Under the pieces are notes generated by a model. That model saw only the letters and a list, made by a program, of their open reading frames with translations, had not been told where the DNA came from and made no database searches. From Paenibacillus sp. BSR1-1 (GTDB lineage Bacteria > Bacillota > Bacilli > Bacillales > Cytobacillaceae): DNA of 64,000 nt. A program made the translations under genes and the position numbers. The stretch lies in assembly GCF_030403775.1 (NCBI RefSeq), contig NZ_JAQMWQ010000007.1, forward strand, positions 120,544 to 184,543, in the 5' to 3' direction. Below, piece after piece: positions 45,858 through 54,733 of the stretch. Each line of letters opens with the position of its first letter. Within the stretch, counting starts at the first letter, position 1.

Positions 45858-46736
45858 TTATTTATGATGAATAAAATCCAAAAATTTAGAAACGCCCAAT
45901 TTGTTGAAGCGGTGGTGTTTTTTAACCAGCCATAAATCCCTGATAATCTTTACATCAATGATGACCACTTCTCGTAATGTCCCTTGTTCCAATTCTTTAG
46001 CAACCGTTAAACGCGGCAGGATACTAATCCCAAGGCCAGCCTCTACAGCGCTTTTGATCGCTTGGGTACTCCCTAACTCCATATAGCTTTCAATTTTATC
46101 CAAAATTCCATTTTCCCTTAGCATATTTTCTACGATCAGACGTGTGCCAGATATCGATTCACGCCAGATCACTCTTTCATTTGCCAGCTCTTCTATGTTA
46201 ATTTGCCCTCCCCATGAATGCTCTGGCGAACAAACGAGAATAAGCTCATCAACTGCATATTTCTCGACCGTCAGATTACCGTTGTCGACGATTCCCTCCA
46301 CCATGGCCAGGTCGATGACATCATTGGTTAAATCCTCTATAATGCCAGGAGTATTTTTAATCGTTAAGGTTACTTTGATATCAGGCATATCTTTCTTGAA
46401 TCGACCAAGCAGGCTGGGCAATAAATATTCCCCGATAGTAAAGGAAGCACCGACATGAAGGGTGGTATTTCGCTCTCCTGTTGACTGTCTAATCACTTCG
46501 CTTGAACGATAAAAATCGTTCACGATCGATTTGGCAAACGGATAGAGCAGCTTTCCGGCCTCAGTAACCCTCATCTTCCCTTCCGTTCTGTCGAATAACA
46601 ATGTCCCATAATAATTTTCCAGTTGGTGGATTTGTCTCGTTACAGCTGGCTGCGTGACATAACTTAATCTGGCGGCTTGACTTATGCTTCCTTCATCCAC
46701 TACCAAACAAAACATTTTTAAATTTTCAATGTTCAC
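45858..46736 (-). CDS. LysR-family regulator, probably of the chromate transporter genes
   Basis: 292 aa. N-terminal winged helix (GSISQAARLSYVTQPAVTRQIHQLE) and a periplasmic-binding-like effector domain (LHVGASFTIGEYLLPSLLGRFK). I place the start at a GTG (46736) seven bases after GGAGGAGA. It is divergent from the chrA pair, and an LTTR-type palindrome lies between them. Confidence 0.87.
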   Translation of the reverse strand: MNIENLKMFCLVVDEGSISQAARLSYVTQPAVTRQIHQLENYYGTLLFDRTEGKMRVTEAGKLLYPFAKSIVNDFYRSSEVIRQSTGERNTTLHVGASFTIGEYLLPSLLGRFKKDMPDIKVTLTIKNTPGIIEDLTNDVIDLAMVEGIVDNGNLTVEKYAVDELILVCSPEHSWGGQINIEELANERVIWRESISGTRLIVENMLRENGILDKIESYMELGSTQAIKSAVEAGLGISILPRLTVAKELEQGTLREVVIIDVKIIRDLWLVKKHHRFNKLGVSKFLDFIHHK

Positions 46737-46816
46737 GAAACAATCTCCTCCTGGTATTTGGGTTTCAATATAAAATATGGTAACACACAAAGTATAAAAA
46801 ACAGATACTTTTACTG

Positions 46817-46839
46817 GGGTATAACAAATTATTATACCC
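46817..46839. promoter_or_regulatory. LysR-type operator candidate
   Basis: GGGTATAA-N7-TTATACCC, a perfect inverted repeat that contains the LysR-type T-N11-A box (ATAA-N7-TTAT). Confidence 0.65.
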
Positions 46840-46957
46840 TATAATTTTGTTGCAATTTATTCCCCTTGACTCATCTGATAACATAATAGATGTATGATAG
46901 AATTACAAAAAATATTATTCTAATATAAAAAGATAACACTAAGGGAGAAGGGTAAAT

Positions 46958-47584
46958 ATGAAAGAAGAATGGAGAAAGCTGTTCCAGCTATTTTGGACCT
47001 TTTTTAAAATCGGCCCCGCTACCTTTGGCGGTGGTTTTGCAATGATTCCACTAATAGAGCGGGAGATAGTTGAAAAGAAAAAGTGGATAGAAAGTGAAGA
47101 TGTTACGGATTTGTTTGCCTTAGCACAATCTGTCCCGGGAGCAGTCGCCATCAATTCGGCCTCCTTTATCGGACACAAAGTAGGCGGCGTCAAAGGGGCA
47201 GTCGCGGCGATGATCGGTGTTTCGCTGCCTACCTTTTTAATTGTATTGACTCTCGGAATTTCTTATCTATTCATTCATGATAATCCAAAGATTGAAGCTG
47301 CATTTGTTTCCATCAGGGCTACTATTTTAGCCATCATTGTTTATGCAGCTATTAAAACAATCAAAACATCAATCGTGGATAAAACGACTTTTTTTATTAT
47401 GCTCATTGGCGTGCCGGCATTATTCTTCATTCATCCAGTCTTAGCCATTATCCTTGGTGCTGTAACTGGAGCGATTTCCATTTTTTTAAAAAGAAAACTT
47501 GGCTACAAAATTACGCCAAGAAAAGACAAGGACAAAGTTACATCCTACACCAGCCATGATTATTTTATTGGAGATGGAATTTAA
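46958..47584 (+). CDS. Chromate transporter, N-terminal-type short CHR protein
   Basis: 208 aa, CHR family. The motif GPATFGGGFAMIPLIEREIVEKKKW marks the family; SVPGAVAINSASFIG follows. Short CHR proteins act in pairs of opposite topology; the partner gene follows by 16 bases. Transports chromate or a similar anion across the membrane. AGGGAGAAGG precedes the start. Confidence 0.88.
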   Translation: MKEEWRKLFQLFWTFFKIGPATFGGGFAMIPLIEREIVEKKKWIESEDVTDLFALAQSVPGAVAINSASFIGHKVGGVKGAVAAMIGVSLPTFLIVLTLGISYLFIHDNPKIEAAFVSIRATILAIIVYAAIKTIKTSIVDKTTFFIMLIGVPALFFIHPVLAIILGAVTGAISIFLKRKLGYKITPRKDKDKVTSYTSHDYFIGDGI

Positions 47585-47600
47585 ATAGGGGGAAATCGAA

Positions 47601-48143
47601 ATGGTTTTGTGGCAGCTGTTTAAAACTTTTTTTTGGATCGGTCTGGTTTCTTTCGGCGGGGGATATGCGATGATTCCGATTATAAACTCGGAAGTCACCC
47701 GCTACGGATGGATTCCGGCCAAACAATTTACCAATTTAATTGCCATTTCAGGAATGTCACCTGGTCCAATTGCAACCAATAGCGCCATTTTAGTTGGGTA
47801 TTCAACATCCGGAATAGCTGGTGCCATCATATCGGCTATTGCTATTCTTATTCCCTCTATTATATTGGTTATTCTAATCGCTTCATTTTTTAAAAGGATG
47901 CATGATAATCACTTTGTTCAATCCCTATTCTATGGATTAAAGCCTATTGTTACTAGTTTAATCATTTATGCCTCTATAAGTTTTGCGTTATCAAATGACT
48001 TGCTTACTTTTCATATCTCATTTCGCATGGTAAGTCTGCTGGTCATTTTTGGACTATCCTTATTTGTATTAATTAAATACCGCTGGCATCCTCTATATGT
48101 CATTATCCTTTCAGGTTTAGTGGGTGTGGCTCTCTATAGCTAA
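47601..48143 (+). CDS. Chromate transporter, second short CHR protein
   Basis: 180 aa. Family motif GLVSFGGGYAMIPIINSEV and MSPGPIATNSAILVG. Partner of the preceding protein. GGGGGAAATC precedes the start, and a terminator follows it. Confidence 0.88.
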   Translation: MVLWQLFKTFFWIGLVSFGGGYAMIPIINSEVTRYGWIPAKQFTNLIAISGMSPGPIATNSAILVGYSTSGIAGAIISAIAILIPSIILVILIASFFKRMHDNHFVQSLFYGLKPIVTSLIIYASISFALSNDLLTFHISFRMVSLLVIFGLSLFVLIKYRWHPLYVIILSGLVGVALYS

Positions 48144-48144
48144 A

Positions 48145-48178
48145 ATGCGAACAGTCAATCACACTGTTCGCATTCTTT
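48145..48178 (+). terminator. Terminator of the chr pair
   Basis: ATGCGAACAGT / ACTGTTCGCAT stem with TCTTTTT. Confidence 0.88.
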
Positions 48179-48208
48179 TTATACTTTTTCATATTTTTTA
48201 TAAGGATT

Positions 48209-48475
48209 TTGCAAATTCAAGCTTCCAATAATTCTATTTTTGCCGCCTTAATTCAAACTCTTAGTGAACAATTGAAAAATACCATTCGAACCACCCGCAA
48301 TCATCGTTATTTACGAGTAGGCAATTTTCATGATACGCTGAACGAACATAAAGAAATCTTTCTCGCCTTCGCGTTAAAGGACTCTAATAAAGCGAAGCAA
48401 CTGATGGAAGAGCACCTTACAAGGATTAGAGAAGAAATGGTACGTGCCCCCTTAAGTGACATAAACATAGATTAA
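48209..48475 (+). pseudogene. GntR/FadR-type regulator remnant (FCD domain only)
   Basis: Only about the last 85 residues of an FCD effector domain remain (FHDTLNEHKEIFLAFALKDSNKAKQLMEEHL). The winged helix is absent; the upstream bases hold the chr terminator. It would begin at a TTG with a weak site. It lies next to the alcohol dehydrogenase, its probable former target. Confidence 0.65.
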
Positions 48476-48536
48476 CCTTTTAAGAAATGAGAACTCTTTT
48501 TTTGAAATTCATAACTAAGTGCCTGGGGGTATGAAG

Positions 48537-49553
48537 ATGAAAGCAGCAGTTTTTTTAGGGAAACATCAATTGGAAATACAAAATCAGGAGGTACCCGTTC
48601 CAGGGATTGGGGAAATCCTCATTAAGGTCAAGGCTTGTGGAATTTGTGGGACCGATCAGCATATTTTTCATGGACAGCCCGGTTCAGCAGAAGTCGTCCC
48701 CCCTACTATTTTGGGACATGAATTTTCAGGTGAGGTGGTTTCTGTCGGGGAAAAGGTCAAGGGCTTACAGCAGGGAGACCGGGTAAGTATTGACCCAAAT
48801 ATTTACTGTGGCATATGCTCCTATTGCCGAAATGGAAAGAAGCATCTATGTGAAAACCTTGAAGCTCTTGGTGTCACCCGAAACGGCGGAATGGCAGAAT
48901 ATTGTGTTGTTCCGGCCGCAAATTGCTATAAAGTTCCTAATAGTATCTCTTTTGAAGAAGCTAGTTTGATAGAACCATTAGGATGTGTGATTCATGGAAT
49001 CGAGCAGATTAAGATTCAGCCAGGCAGTTCCGTTCTTGTCATTGGCGGAGGATTCATCGGCCAACTTATGCTTCAAATGACAAAAATGTATGGTGCCAAC
49101 CCTGTCGTTATCAGTGAGCCGGATGAAACGAAGCATAGTCTCCTCTATGATTACGGAGCCGATCAAGTCGTAAGTCCTCTTAGCGGCACGTTTGATGATT
49201 GGGTCAGTCAAACAGGTGGATTCGATATTGTTATTGAATGCGTTGGGAGAAAGGAAACCATGGAGCAGGCAGTAAAAGCTTCACAAAAAGGAGCCCAAAT
49301 CCTCTTCTTCGGAGTGGCCGCTCCTGATACCAAAATTTCCATTTCACCATTTGAAGTCTTCGCAAAAGAGTTAAAGATAAGCGGTTCGTTTATTAATCCG
49401 GATACACATGAAAAAGCGATTTCGTTGATTGCACAAGGTAAGATTCGGGTAAACCGTTCCATAAGCCATACGTTTCAATTGGATGAAATTCCAGATGCAA
49501 TGGTAAATTATCCAAGGATGCATGTCACAAAGGGTGTTATCGTTTACGAATAA
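48537..49553 (+). CDS. Zinc-dependent alcohol/polyol dehydrogenase (MDR family)
   Basis: 338 aa. Catalytic zinc ligands in GICGTDQHIFHG (Cys) and GHEFSGEV (His-Glu); structural zinc Cys cluster in CGICSYCRNGKKHLC; NAD-binding VLVIGGGFIG near residue 170. Closest in plan to sorbitol/threonine dehydrogenases; the substrate is not evident. ATG at 48537 is preferred (GGGGGT about seven bases before it). Confidence 0.85.
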   Translation: MKAAVFLGKHQLEIQNQEVPVPGIGEILIKVKACGICGTDQHIFHGQPGSAEVVPPTILGHEFSGEVVSVGEKVKGLQQGDRVSIDPNIYCGICSYCRNGKKHLCENLEALGVTRNGGMAEYCVVPAANCYKVPNSISFEEASLIEPLGCVIHGIEQIKIQPGSSVLVIGGGFIGQLMLQMTKMYGANPVVISEPDETKHSLLYDYGADQVVSPLSGTFDDWVSQTGGFDIVIECVGRKETMEQAVKASQKGAQILFFGVAAPDTKISISPFEVFAKELKISGSFINPDTHEKAISLIAQGKIRVNRSISHTFQLDEIPDAMVNYPRMHVTKGVIVYE

Positions 49554-49613
49554 GAAAAGTGGTTAACGGTTTTTCTTAACTGGCCAACTGCAATTTTGAC
49601 TATTGGAGACAGT

Positions 49614-49802
49614 TATCGGATAATTGGAGCTGGCTATCCGACAATTACGGCCGGCTATCCGACAATTGGAGCTGGCTATCCGACAATTAGGGCCAGCTAT
49701 CCGACAATTGGGGCCGGCTATCCGACAATTGGGGCCGGCTATCCGACAATTGGGGCCGGCTATCCGATAATTGGAGCTGGTTATCCGACAATTGGAGCCG
49801 GC
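49614..49802. repeat. 21-bp tandem repeat array C
   Basis: Nine consecutive 21-bp units starting at 49614; core TATCCGACAATTGG followed by (A/G)G(G/C)(C/T)(G/C)GC. Three adjacent units (49698-49760) are identical. It fills the spacer between the convergent dehydrogenase and permease genes. Confidence 0.95.
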
Positions 49803-49844
49803 TATCATTCCAGCTTCTCTTCTTTTCACCTATCTTCAACCATT

Positions 49845-51167
49845 CTACTTTTTGTCTCTAAATACAGAACATAGCATTAAGATAAGCAGAATACCTAAAC
49901 AAACAAAAATACTCACTCGATTCTGCTCGCTAAAAGCAAATACGACACAACTTATACTTAACGCTGTTGCAGTAAATGAGGTTACATATGGATATCCCCA
50001 TACTTTAAAATGCGGCAGCTTTGTATACGTTTTCCGAAGCTTCAGTTGTGCTAAACATATGCTGATCCACACCAATGATACCGTAAACCCCGGAATGGCC
50101 ATCAAATACCCAAAAACACGGTCAGGTGAAAAGTACGCGACAAATGTACCTCCAATCAGAATAATAGCGCTAAAGATTACACTATATAATGGAACACCGT
50201 TTTTAGAAACAAACGAAAACTGTTTCGGTGCTTCTCCTTCTGCAGCTAATGAATACAGCATTCGTGTACAGCCATAAATCCCTGAGTTTGCAGCAGACAA
50301 AACGGCTGTAATAAGGACGAAGTTCATAATGTGAGCTGATCCACCAAATCCGACAGCAGATAACACTTGCACAAATGGACTTGCTTGGCTGCCGATTTCA
50401 TTCCAAGGAATTAATCCGCAAATGATAAGGATTGGGAGCGTATAGAATATCACGATTCTCCATATTACTCCTTTAATCACTTTTGGCAATATCTTCTCTG
50501 CTTCTTTTGTTTCGGTTAATGTCAATCCAATAAGCTCGGTACCGCCATATGAAAAAATGACGATTAGCAGTGCGGAAAACACTCCTGACCACCCATGAGG
50601 GAAAAATCCTTTGTGCTGTACATAATTTTGCACATAGTCAGTTTCATTGCTCGGGATAAAACCGAATAAAATACCAGCGCCTAAAACAACGAATAAAACA
50701 ATCATGGTAATTTTAATACCGGCAAACCAAAATTCAATCTCTCCATAACGCTTTACATTCATTAAATTAATAGCCACTATGAAAAGAGCACTAATAAGGC
50801 TTAAGGACCATAAAGAAAAGGAAGGAAACCAATATTGCAGAAAGCTTCCTGCTGCAATCACTTCAATGACACATACAACCAACCACATAAAGCAGTACAG
50901 CCATCCGATCACAAAAGACACGTTCGTTCCAAATGCTTTATGAATAAAACCTTTCATATTCACTCCAGGATAAGCAATGGCCATCTCTGCGATTGCCCCC
51001 ATAACTACAAGAAGCAATAATCCTGCAAACAGATAAGAAAAAATAACGGCGGGCCCCGCTATTGATACTGTTTCAGCAGTACCTTTAAATATACCTGTGC
51101 CGATTGCTCCTCCGAGTGCCATCAATCGTATATGACGAGGCAATAAACTTTTTTGTAATTTCATCAT
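49845..51167 (-). CDS. Amino acid permease (AAT family), probably for phenylalanine/aromatic amino acids
   Basis: 440 aa, 12 helices. N-terminal PRHIRLMALGGAIGTGIFKG and GGTELIGLTLTETKEAEKILPKVIK match the AAT family. The leader holds a T-box whose specifier reads TTC (Phe), which suggests aromatic amino acid uptake. AAGGAG precedes the start. Confidence 0.87.
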   Translation of the reverse strand: MMKLQKSLLPRHIRLMALGGAIGTGIFKGTAETVSIAGPAVIFSYLFAGLLLLVVMGAIAEMAIAYPGVNMKGFIHKAFGTNVSFVIGWLYCFMWLVVCVIEVIAAGSFLQYWFPSFSLWSLSLISALFIVAINLMNVKRYGEIEFWFAGIKITMIVLFVVLGAGILFGFIPSNETDYVQNYVQHKGFFPHGWSGVFSALLIVIFSYGGTELIGLTLTETKEAEKILPKVIKGVIWRIVIFYTLPILIICGLIPWNEIGSQASPFVQVLSAVGFGGSAHIMNFVLITAVLSAANSGIYGCTRMLYSLAAEGEAPKQFSFVSKNGVPLYSVIFSAIILIGGTFVAYFSPDRVFGYLMAIPGFTVSLVWISICLAQLKLRKTYTKLPHFKVWGYPYVTSFTATALSISCVVFAFSEQNRVSIFVCLGILLILMLCSVFRDKK

Positions 51168-51189
51168 GATTTGCTCCTTTATTTTTTTC

Positions 51190-51470
51190 CATAAAAAAGT
51201 CCCTACTGATTGTATCAGTAGGGACGAAATTATCGCGGTACCACCCTAGTTGCAGACTGAGTCTGCCTCTCGACTTTGTTAACGATCATGTTTGACCGTT
51301 TTTTCCTTCACAAAGGTCGCCCTTTACTTCGAAAAAAATGCTCCGGGACCGAAATTCATCCTTATCTTTGTACTGATTTTCACCTTCCATCAGCTCTCTA
51401 AAACAGTGAGATAAGCATTACTTATATTCCCTTCATTGCTCAATTATTTCTCAATCATATGAATAATTTA
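51190..51470 (-). promoter_or_regulatory. T-box leader, Phe (TTC) specifier
   Basis: Minus strand: stem I pieces AGAGAGCTGATGG and GGTGAAAA, then GAATTTCGG with TTC (51353-51351) followed by G; the T-box AGGGTGGTACCGCG (51247-51234); and the terminator GTCCCTACTGAT / ATCAGTAGGGAC with TTTTTT (51225-51193). Uncharged tRNA-Phe should permit transcription of the permease. Confidence 0.88.
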
Positions 51471-51494
51471 CGCTCTACAGTAAGCATGCTTTGT

Positions 51495-51524
51495 ATTATA
51501 GAGGCCGTATTAATATTCTGTCAA
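51495..51524 (-). promoter_or_regulatory. Promoter of the T-box leader
   Basis: TTGACA (51524-51519), 18-bp spacer, TATAAT (51500-51495). Confidence 0.85.
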
Positions 51525-51547
51525 TGATTTTCGTAATATTTAATGAA

Positions 51548-51582
51548 AAGAGGCACCCAAACTTCAAGTTTGGGTACCTCTT
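51548..51582 (-). terminator. Terminator of the amino-sugar-acid operon
   Basis: AGAGG-ACCCAAACTT / AAGTTTGGGT-CCTCT stem with one mismatch, TTTT tail on the minus strand. Confidence 0.82.
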
Positions 51583-51605
51583 AAATTCAATTATTTATAT
51601 GACCA

Positions 51606-52931
51606 TTAAACAAACACATCTAAAATTAAAACCAGAATAAAGGCGACAAAAGAAAGGAGTGTTTCCATGACCGTCCAGGTCTTGAAGGTTTCTTTAACCG
51701 TCAATCCCATATATTCTTTTACCAGCCAGAAGCCGGCATCATTTACATGGGAAAGCATTAATGAACCTGCACCAGTCGCAATAACTAATAATTCCAGGTT
51801 AACACCTGACATGTGCGCCACTACTGGAGAAACAATGCCGGCTGCTGTTGTTAATGCAACTGTTGCTGAACCAGTGGCGACACGGATTAATCCCGCAACT
51901 AAGAAGGCAAGGACAATCGGTGACAAAGAAAATTGCTCGGACATTGCAGCAATAGCATTTCCGACACCGCTTTCAATTAAAATTTGCTTGAAGGCACCGC
52001 CTGCACCAATAATAAGAATAATCGATGCTAATGGCAATAAACATTCTTCCGTTAATTTTTTAAGTAACATCTTGTCCATGCCCTGGCGGTAGCCCAAGAA
52101 GTAATAGGCTGCAAAACAGGAGATTAGAAGGGCAATTACCGGACTTCCAATAAACACTAGGAATTTTTCTATTGCACCTGGAAGTGAAAGATAGGGAGCA
52201 ATAACTGTTAACAACATTAATAAAACAGGCAGCAGGATGATGAAAAACGAAATCCCTGTACTTGGTAATCCGCTTGACTTAGTCGCTACACGGATTAACT
52301 CTGGTTCACCCTCAGGAGTAACTCGTTTATGAATAAACTTTGCAAATAAAGGTCCGGCAATAATGGCAGTCGGAAAAGCAATAATTAATGAATAAAGCAG
52401 TACATGTCCTAGATTTGCATTATAAATTCCAATCGCCGTCATCGCACCAGGATGAGGAGGAACTAATCCATGTACAATCGACAATCCGGCAAGCACCGGG
52501 ATACCAATTAACAAAATGTTTTGTTTCGTAGATTTGCGAATCGAAATAACTAAAGGCAGTAAGATTACTAGACCAACCTCAAAAAATACAGGAATCCCAA
52601 TGATAAAGCCAGATAGAAGCATCGCCCATGGCAGGTATTTCACACCGAATTTTTTGATAAAGAAATCAGCTACTTGCATGCCCGCACCTGAGTCGGACAT
52701 CATTTTACCTAAAATCGTTCCCAGCGCTAAAATCCCAATCAAATGTCCAAGGACTGCGCCCACTCCCGTTTCATAGGCTGTGACAATTTTGTCCATTGGC
52801 ACACCCGAAAACACTGCTAGGAACAAGCCTGCAACTGTTAAACTGATGAATGCATGCCATTTCCACCATGATACTCCTAAAATGACGATCACAATGGCTA
52901 CTAACGTAATCCCTATTAAATATAAACTCAT
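51606..52931 (-). CDS. GntP-family sugar-acid permease
   Basis: 441 aa, 12-13 helices. Motifs typical of gluconate/H+ symporters: GVPMDKIVTAYETGVGAVLGHL near the N-terminus and VAGLIRVATGSATVALTTAAGIVSP, then LMLSHVNDAGFWLVKEYMG. Last gene of the operon. The start is the ATG at 52931 behind GGGAGTG; the frame runs 18 codons further. It probably imports the free (non-phosphorylated) acid used by the upstream enzymes. Confidence 0.88.
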   Translation of the reverse strand: MSLYLIGITLVAIVIVILGVSWWKWHAFISLTVAGLFLAVFSGVPMDKIVTAYETGVGAVLGHLIGILALGTILGKMMSDSGAGMQVADFFIKKFGVKYLPWAMLLSGFIIGIPVFFEVGLVILLPLVISIRKSTKQNILLIGIPVLAGLSIVHGLVPPHPGAMTAIGIYNANLGHVLLYSLIIAFPTAIIAGPLFAKFIHKRVTPEGEPELIRVATKSSGLPSTGISFFIILLPVLLMLLTVIAPYLSLPGAIEKFLVFIGSPVIALLISCFAAYYFLGYRQGMDKMLLKKLTEECLLPLASIILIIGAGGAFKQILIESGVGNAIAAMSEQFSLSPIVLAFLVAGLIRVATGSATVALTTAAGIVSPVVAHMSGVNLELLVIATGAGSLMLSHVNDAGFWLVKEYMGLTVKETFKTWTVMETLLSFVAFILVLILDVFV

Positions 52932-52981
52932 CTTTTTCACACTCCCTAGGTAATCGCTTACATTACTTACAAAAAAGCTGG

Positions 52982-53704
52982 TCACTGAATGGAATCATTA
53001 TAGGTAACAATATAATTCTGCTTCCCTGTATTATAGTAACCCTCGCTGTATTCCAATATATTTCCTTCATCATCACTGGAACGGCGAATCCTTTTTAAAA
53101 CTGCTGTCTCTTTTTCCAAATGTAATCTTTCAATAACATGACTTGGTGCATTTGAAACCGCAAACTCATCTCGGAATGATTCCAGTCGAATATTTTGCTC
53201 TTCTAAAAAGCGGTACAACGATCCGATACGGACATCTTCTACTTCATCCTCAGTTAAGTCCAATAGGATGTAATGAGTGAAATGAATATAAGGCTCGTTG
53301 TCCAATAAGTAGAGTCGTTCTATTTGAATACAATGTTCCCCAAATAAAGAATAAAGTTCGGATTCCGGAGACAATTCCAGCCTCTTAATGCTTAACACCT
53401 TTTTGGTGATATGGTGGCCTTCTTCTACTAATAATTCTGTAAAGCGCTTCCCTTTTGAAAGCTTCGCAGTTGAAACATTCGCGATGACCTTTGTTCCTTT
53501 ACCGCTTTTCTTCTCCAGATATCCTTCTTGAACCAATTCTTTAATGGCGTTACGGACTGTAATTTTGCTCACATTAAATTCTTCTTCTAATTGGGGCTCA
53601 GAGGGAATGTTCGTGTGAATCGCATAGACACCATGTAAAATACGATCCTTCAAAATTTCTTTAATTTGTAAGTACATAGGTCCCTTTTTTCGATTCACAT
53701 TCAT
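52982..53704 (-). CDS. GntR/HutC-family regulator of the operon
   Basis: 240 aa. Winged helix (IPSEPQLEEEFNVSKITVRNAI) plus UTRA effector domain (FTELLVEEGHHITKKVL, CIQIERLYLLDNEPYIHFTHYI). Effectors of this group are often phosphosugars, here perhaps KDPG or a relative. It lies inside the operon, so it would be autoregulated. AAGGAG lies upstream. Confidence 0.87.
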   Translation of the reverse strand: MNVNRKKGPMYLQIKEILKDRILHGVYAIHTNIPSEPQLEEEFNVSKITVRNAIKELVQEGYLEKKSGKGTKVIANVSTAKLSKGKRFTELLVEEGHHITKKVLSIKRLELSPESELYSLFGEHCIQIERLYLLDNEPYIHFTHYILLDLTEDEVEDVRIGSLYRFLEEQNIRLESFRDEFAVSNAPSHVIERLHLEKETAVLKRIRRSSDDEGNILEYSEGYYNTGKQNYIVTYNDSIQ

Positions 53705-53719
53705 TCCCTATTCGCTCCT

Positions 53720-54733
53720 TCATCTCTTTATATCATCAATGGTTCCGGCCATGGCGGATAGGATTTCTGCTTCCGTCGACATCGGGGTATCTCCGACGAT
53801 GGTGCAGGCAAGCATTCCTGCTGCTGCTGCAAATTGGACTGTTTTCTCTTGTGAAAATCCAGCCAGCTCGCCATGTAGAATCCCGCTAGTATACGCATCT
53901 CCGGCTCCAATTCGATCATATACGGAAAAAGAAATCTTTTCTGAGAAGTGTAACAGCCCATCCTTATACAAATATCCCCGTAAAGAATGAGTATTATCAG
54001 AATTAATCCCTCTGTGTGTTCCTGCAATCGTTTGAATATTAAATCGGTTTGCCACCTTAGGAATGAGGTCCTTCAGCTGCTCCTCCCGGGAAGTTTCTGC
54101 TGTCTCCATTCCTAATATATACATCGCATCTTTCTCGTTCATCATGACGATATCAGCCAAAGCCAGCATGTCTTCATAATGGGGTTTAGCCACACTGTAG
54201 CCCCCCTCCCATAAGGAAGGGCGGTAATTACAGTCGAAACAAACCAATCCGCCTTTTTCTTTAACCTTTTTAGCCAGCACTTTCATACTATCACGGACAC
54301 CATCTGTCATGGCAAGCGTAATACCGCAAAAGTGAATGATATCTGCCTGTTCTGCAATCAAATCGAGATCATAATCCGAAATGTGAGCGGTATTAAAGCT
54401 GCTTTCTAAGCGATTCGTATAAGTAACCCTGCTTGCCCGCTGTCCAAAACCATTTTCTAAAAAATACAAGCCCAGATATTTTCCGCCTTTGGAAATGAAT
54501 CTCCGATTGATTCCCAAACGCTGTAAGAAGGAAATGGCTGCCTCACCTAATGGGTTTTCTGGCAATTTTGTTACAAGATAACCATCATAGCCTAGCTTGG
54601 TCATCGCAGAAGCAACGTTTACTCCCGTGCCTGAAAAAGAGTATTGTAATGTGTTAGCCTGAGTCAGTAATTCGTATCCCGGCACCTGCAAACGCATCAT
54701 TACTTCCCCGAAAGCAACAATTTGTTTAGGCAT
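53720..54733 (-). CDS. Sugar kinase, KdgK-like (PfkB family)
   Basis: 337 aa. PfkB motifs at both ends: VAFGEVMMRL and DRIGAGDAYTSGILHG, with the catalytic Asp in GAGD. 2-keto-3-deoxygluconate kinase is the best fit given the aldolase beside it. The ATG at 54733 overlaps the aldolase stop by 8 bases; no strong ribosome site, so coupling is likely. Confidence 0.86.
   Translation of the reverse strand: MPKQIVAFGEVMMRLQVPGYELLTQANTLQYSFSGTGVNVASAMTKLGYDGYLVTKLPENPLGEAAISFLQRLGINRRFISKGGKYLGLYFLENGFGQRASRVTYTNRLESSFNTAHISDYDLDLIAEQADIIHFCGITLAMTDGVRDSMKVLAKKVKEKGGLVCFDCNYRPSLWEGGYSVAKPHYEDMLALADIVMMNEKDAMYILGMETAETSREEQLKDLIPKVANRFNIQTIAGTHRGINSDNTHSLRGYLYKDGLLHFSEKISFSVYDRIGAGDAYTSGILHGELAGFSQEKTVQFAAAAGMLACTIVGDTPMSTEAEILSAMAGTIDDIKR

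Noticed and set aside
49563..49874. Open frames on both strands across array C
   Set aside because: A 21-bp repeat stays open for seven codons per unit on any strand without stops. The repeated heptapeptides have no ribosome site or family.
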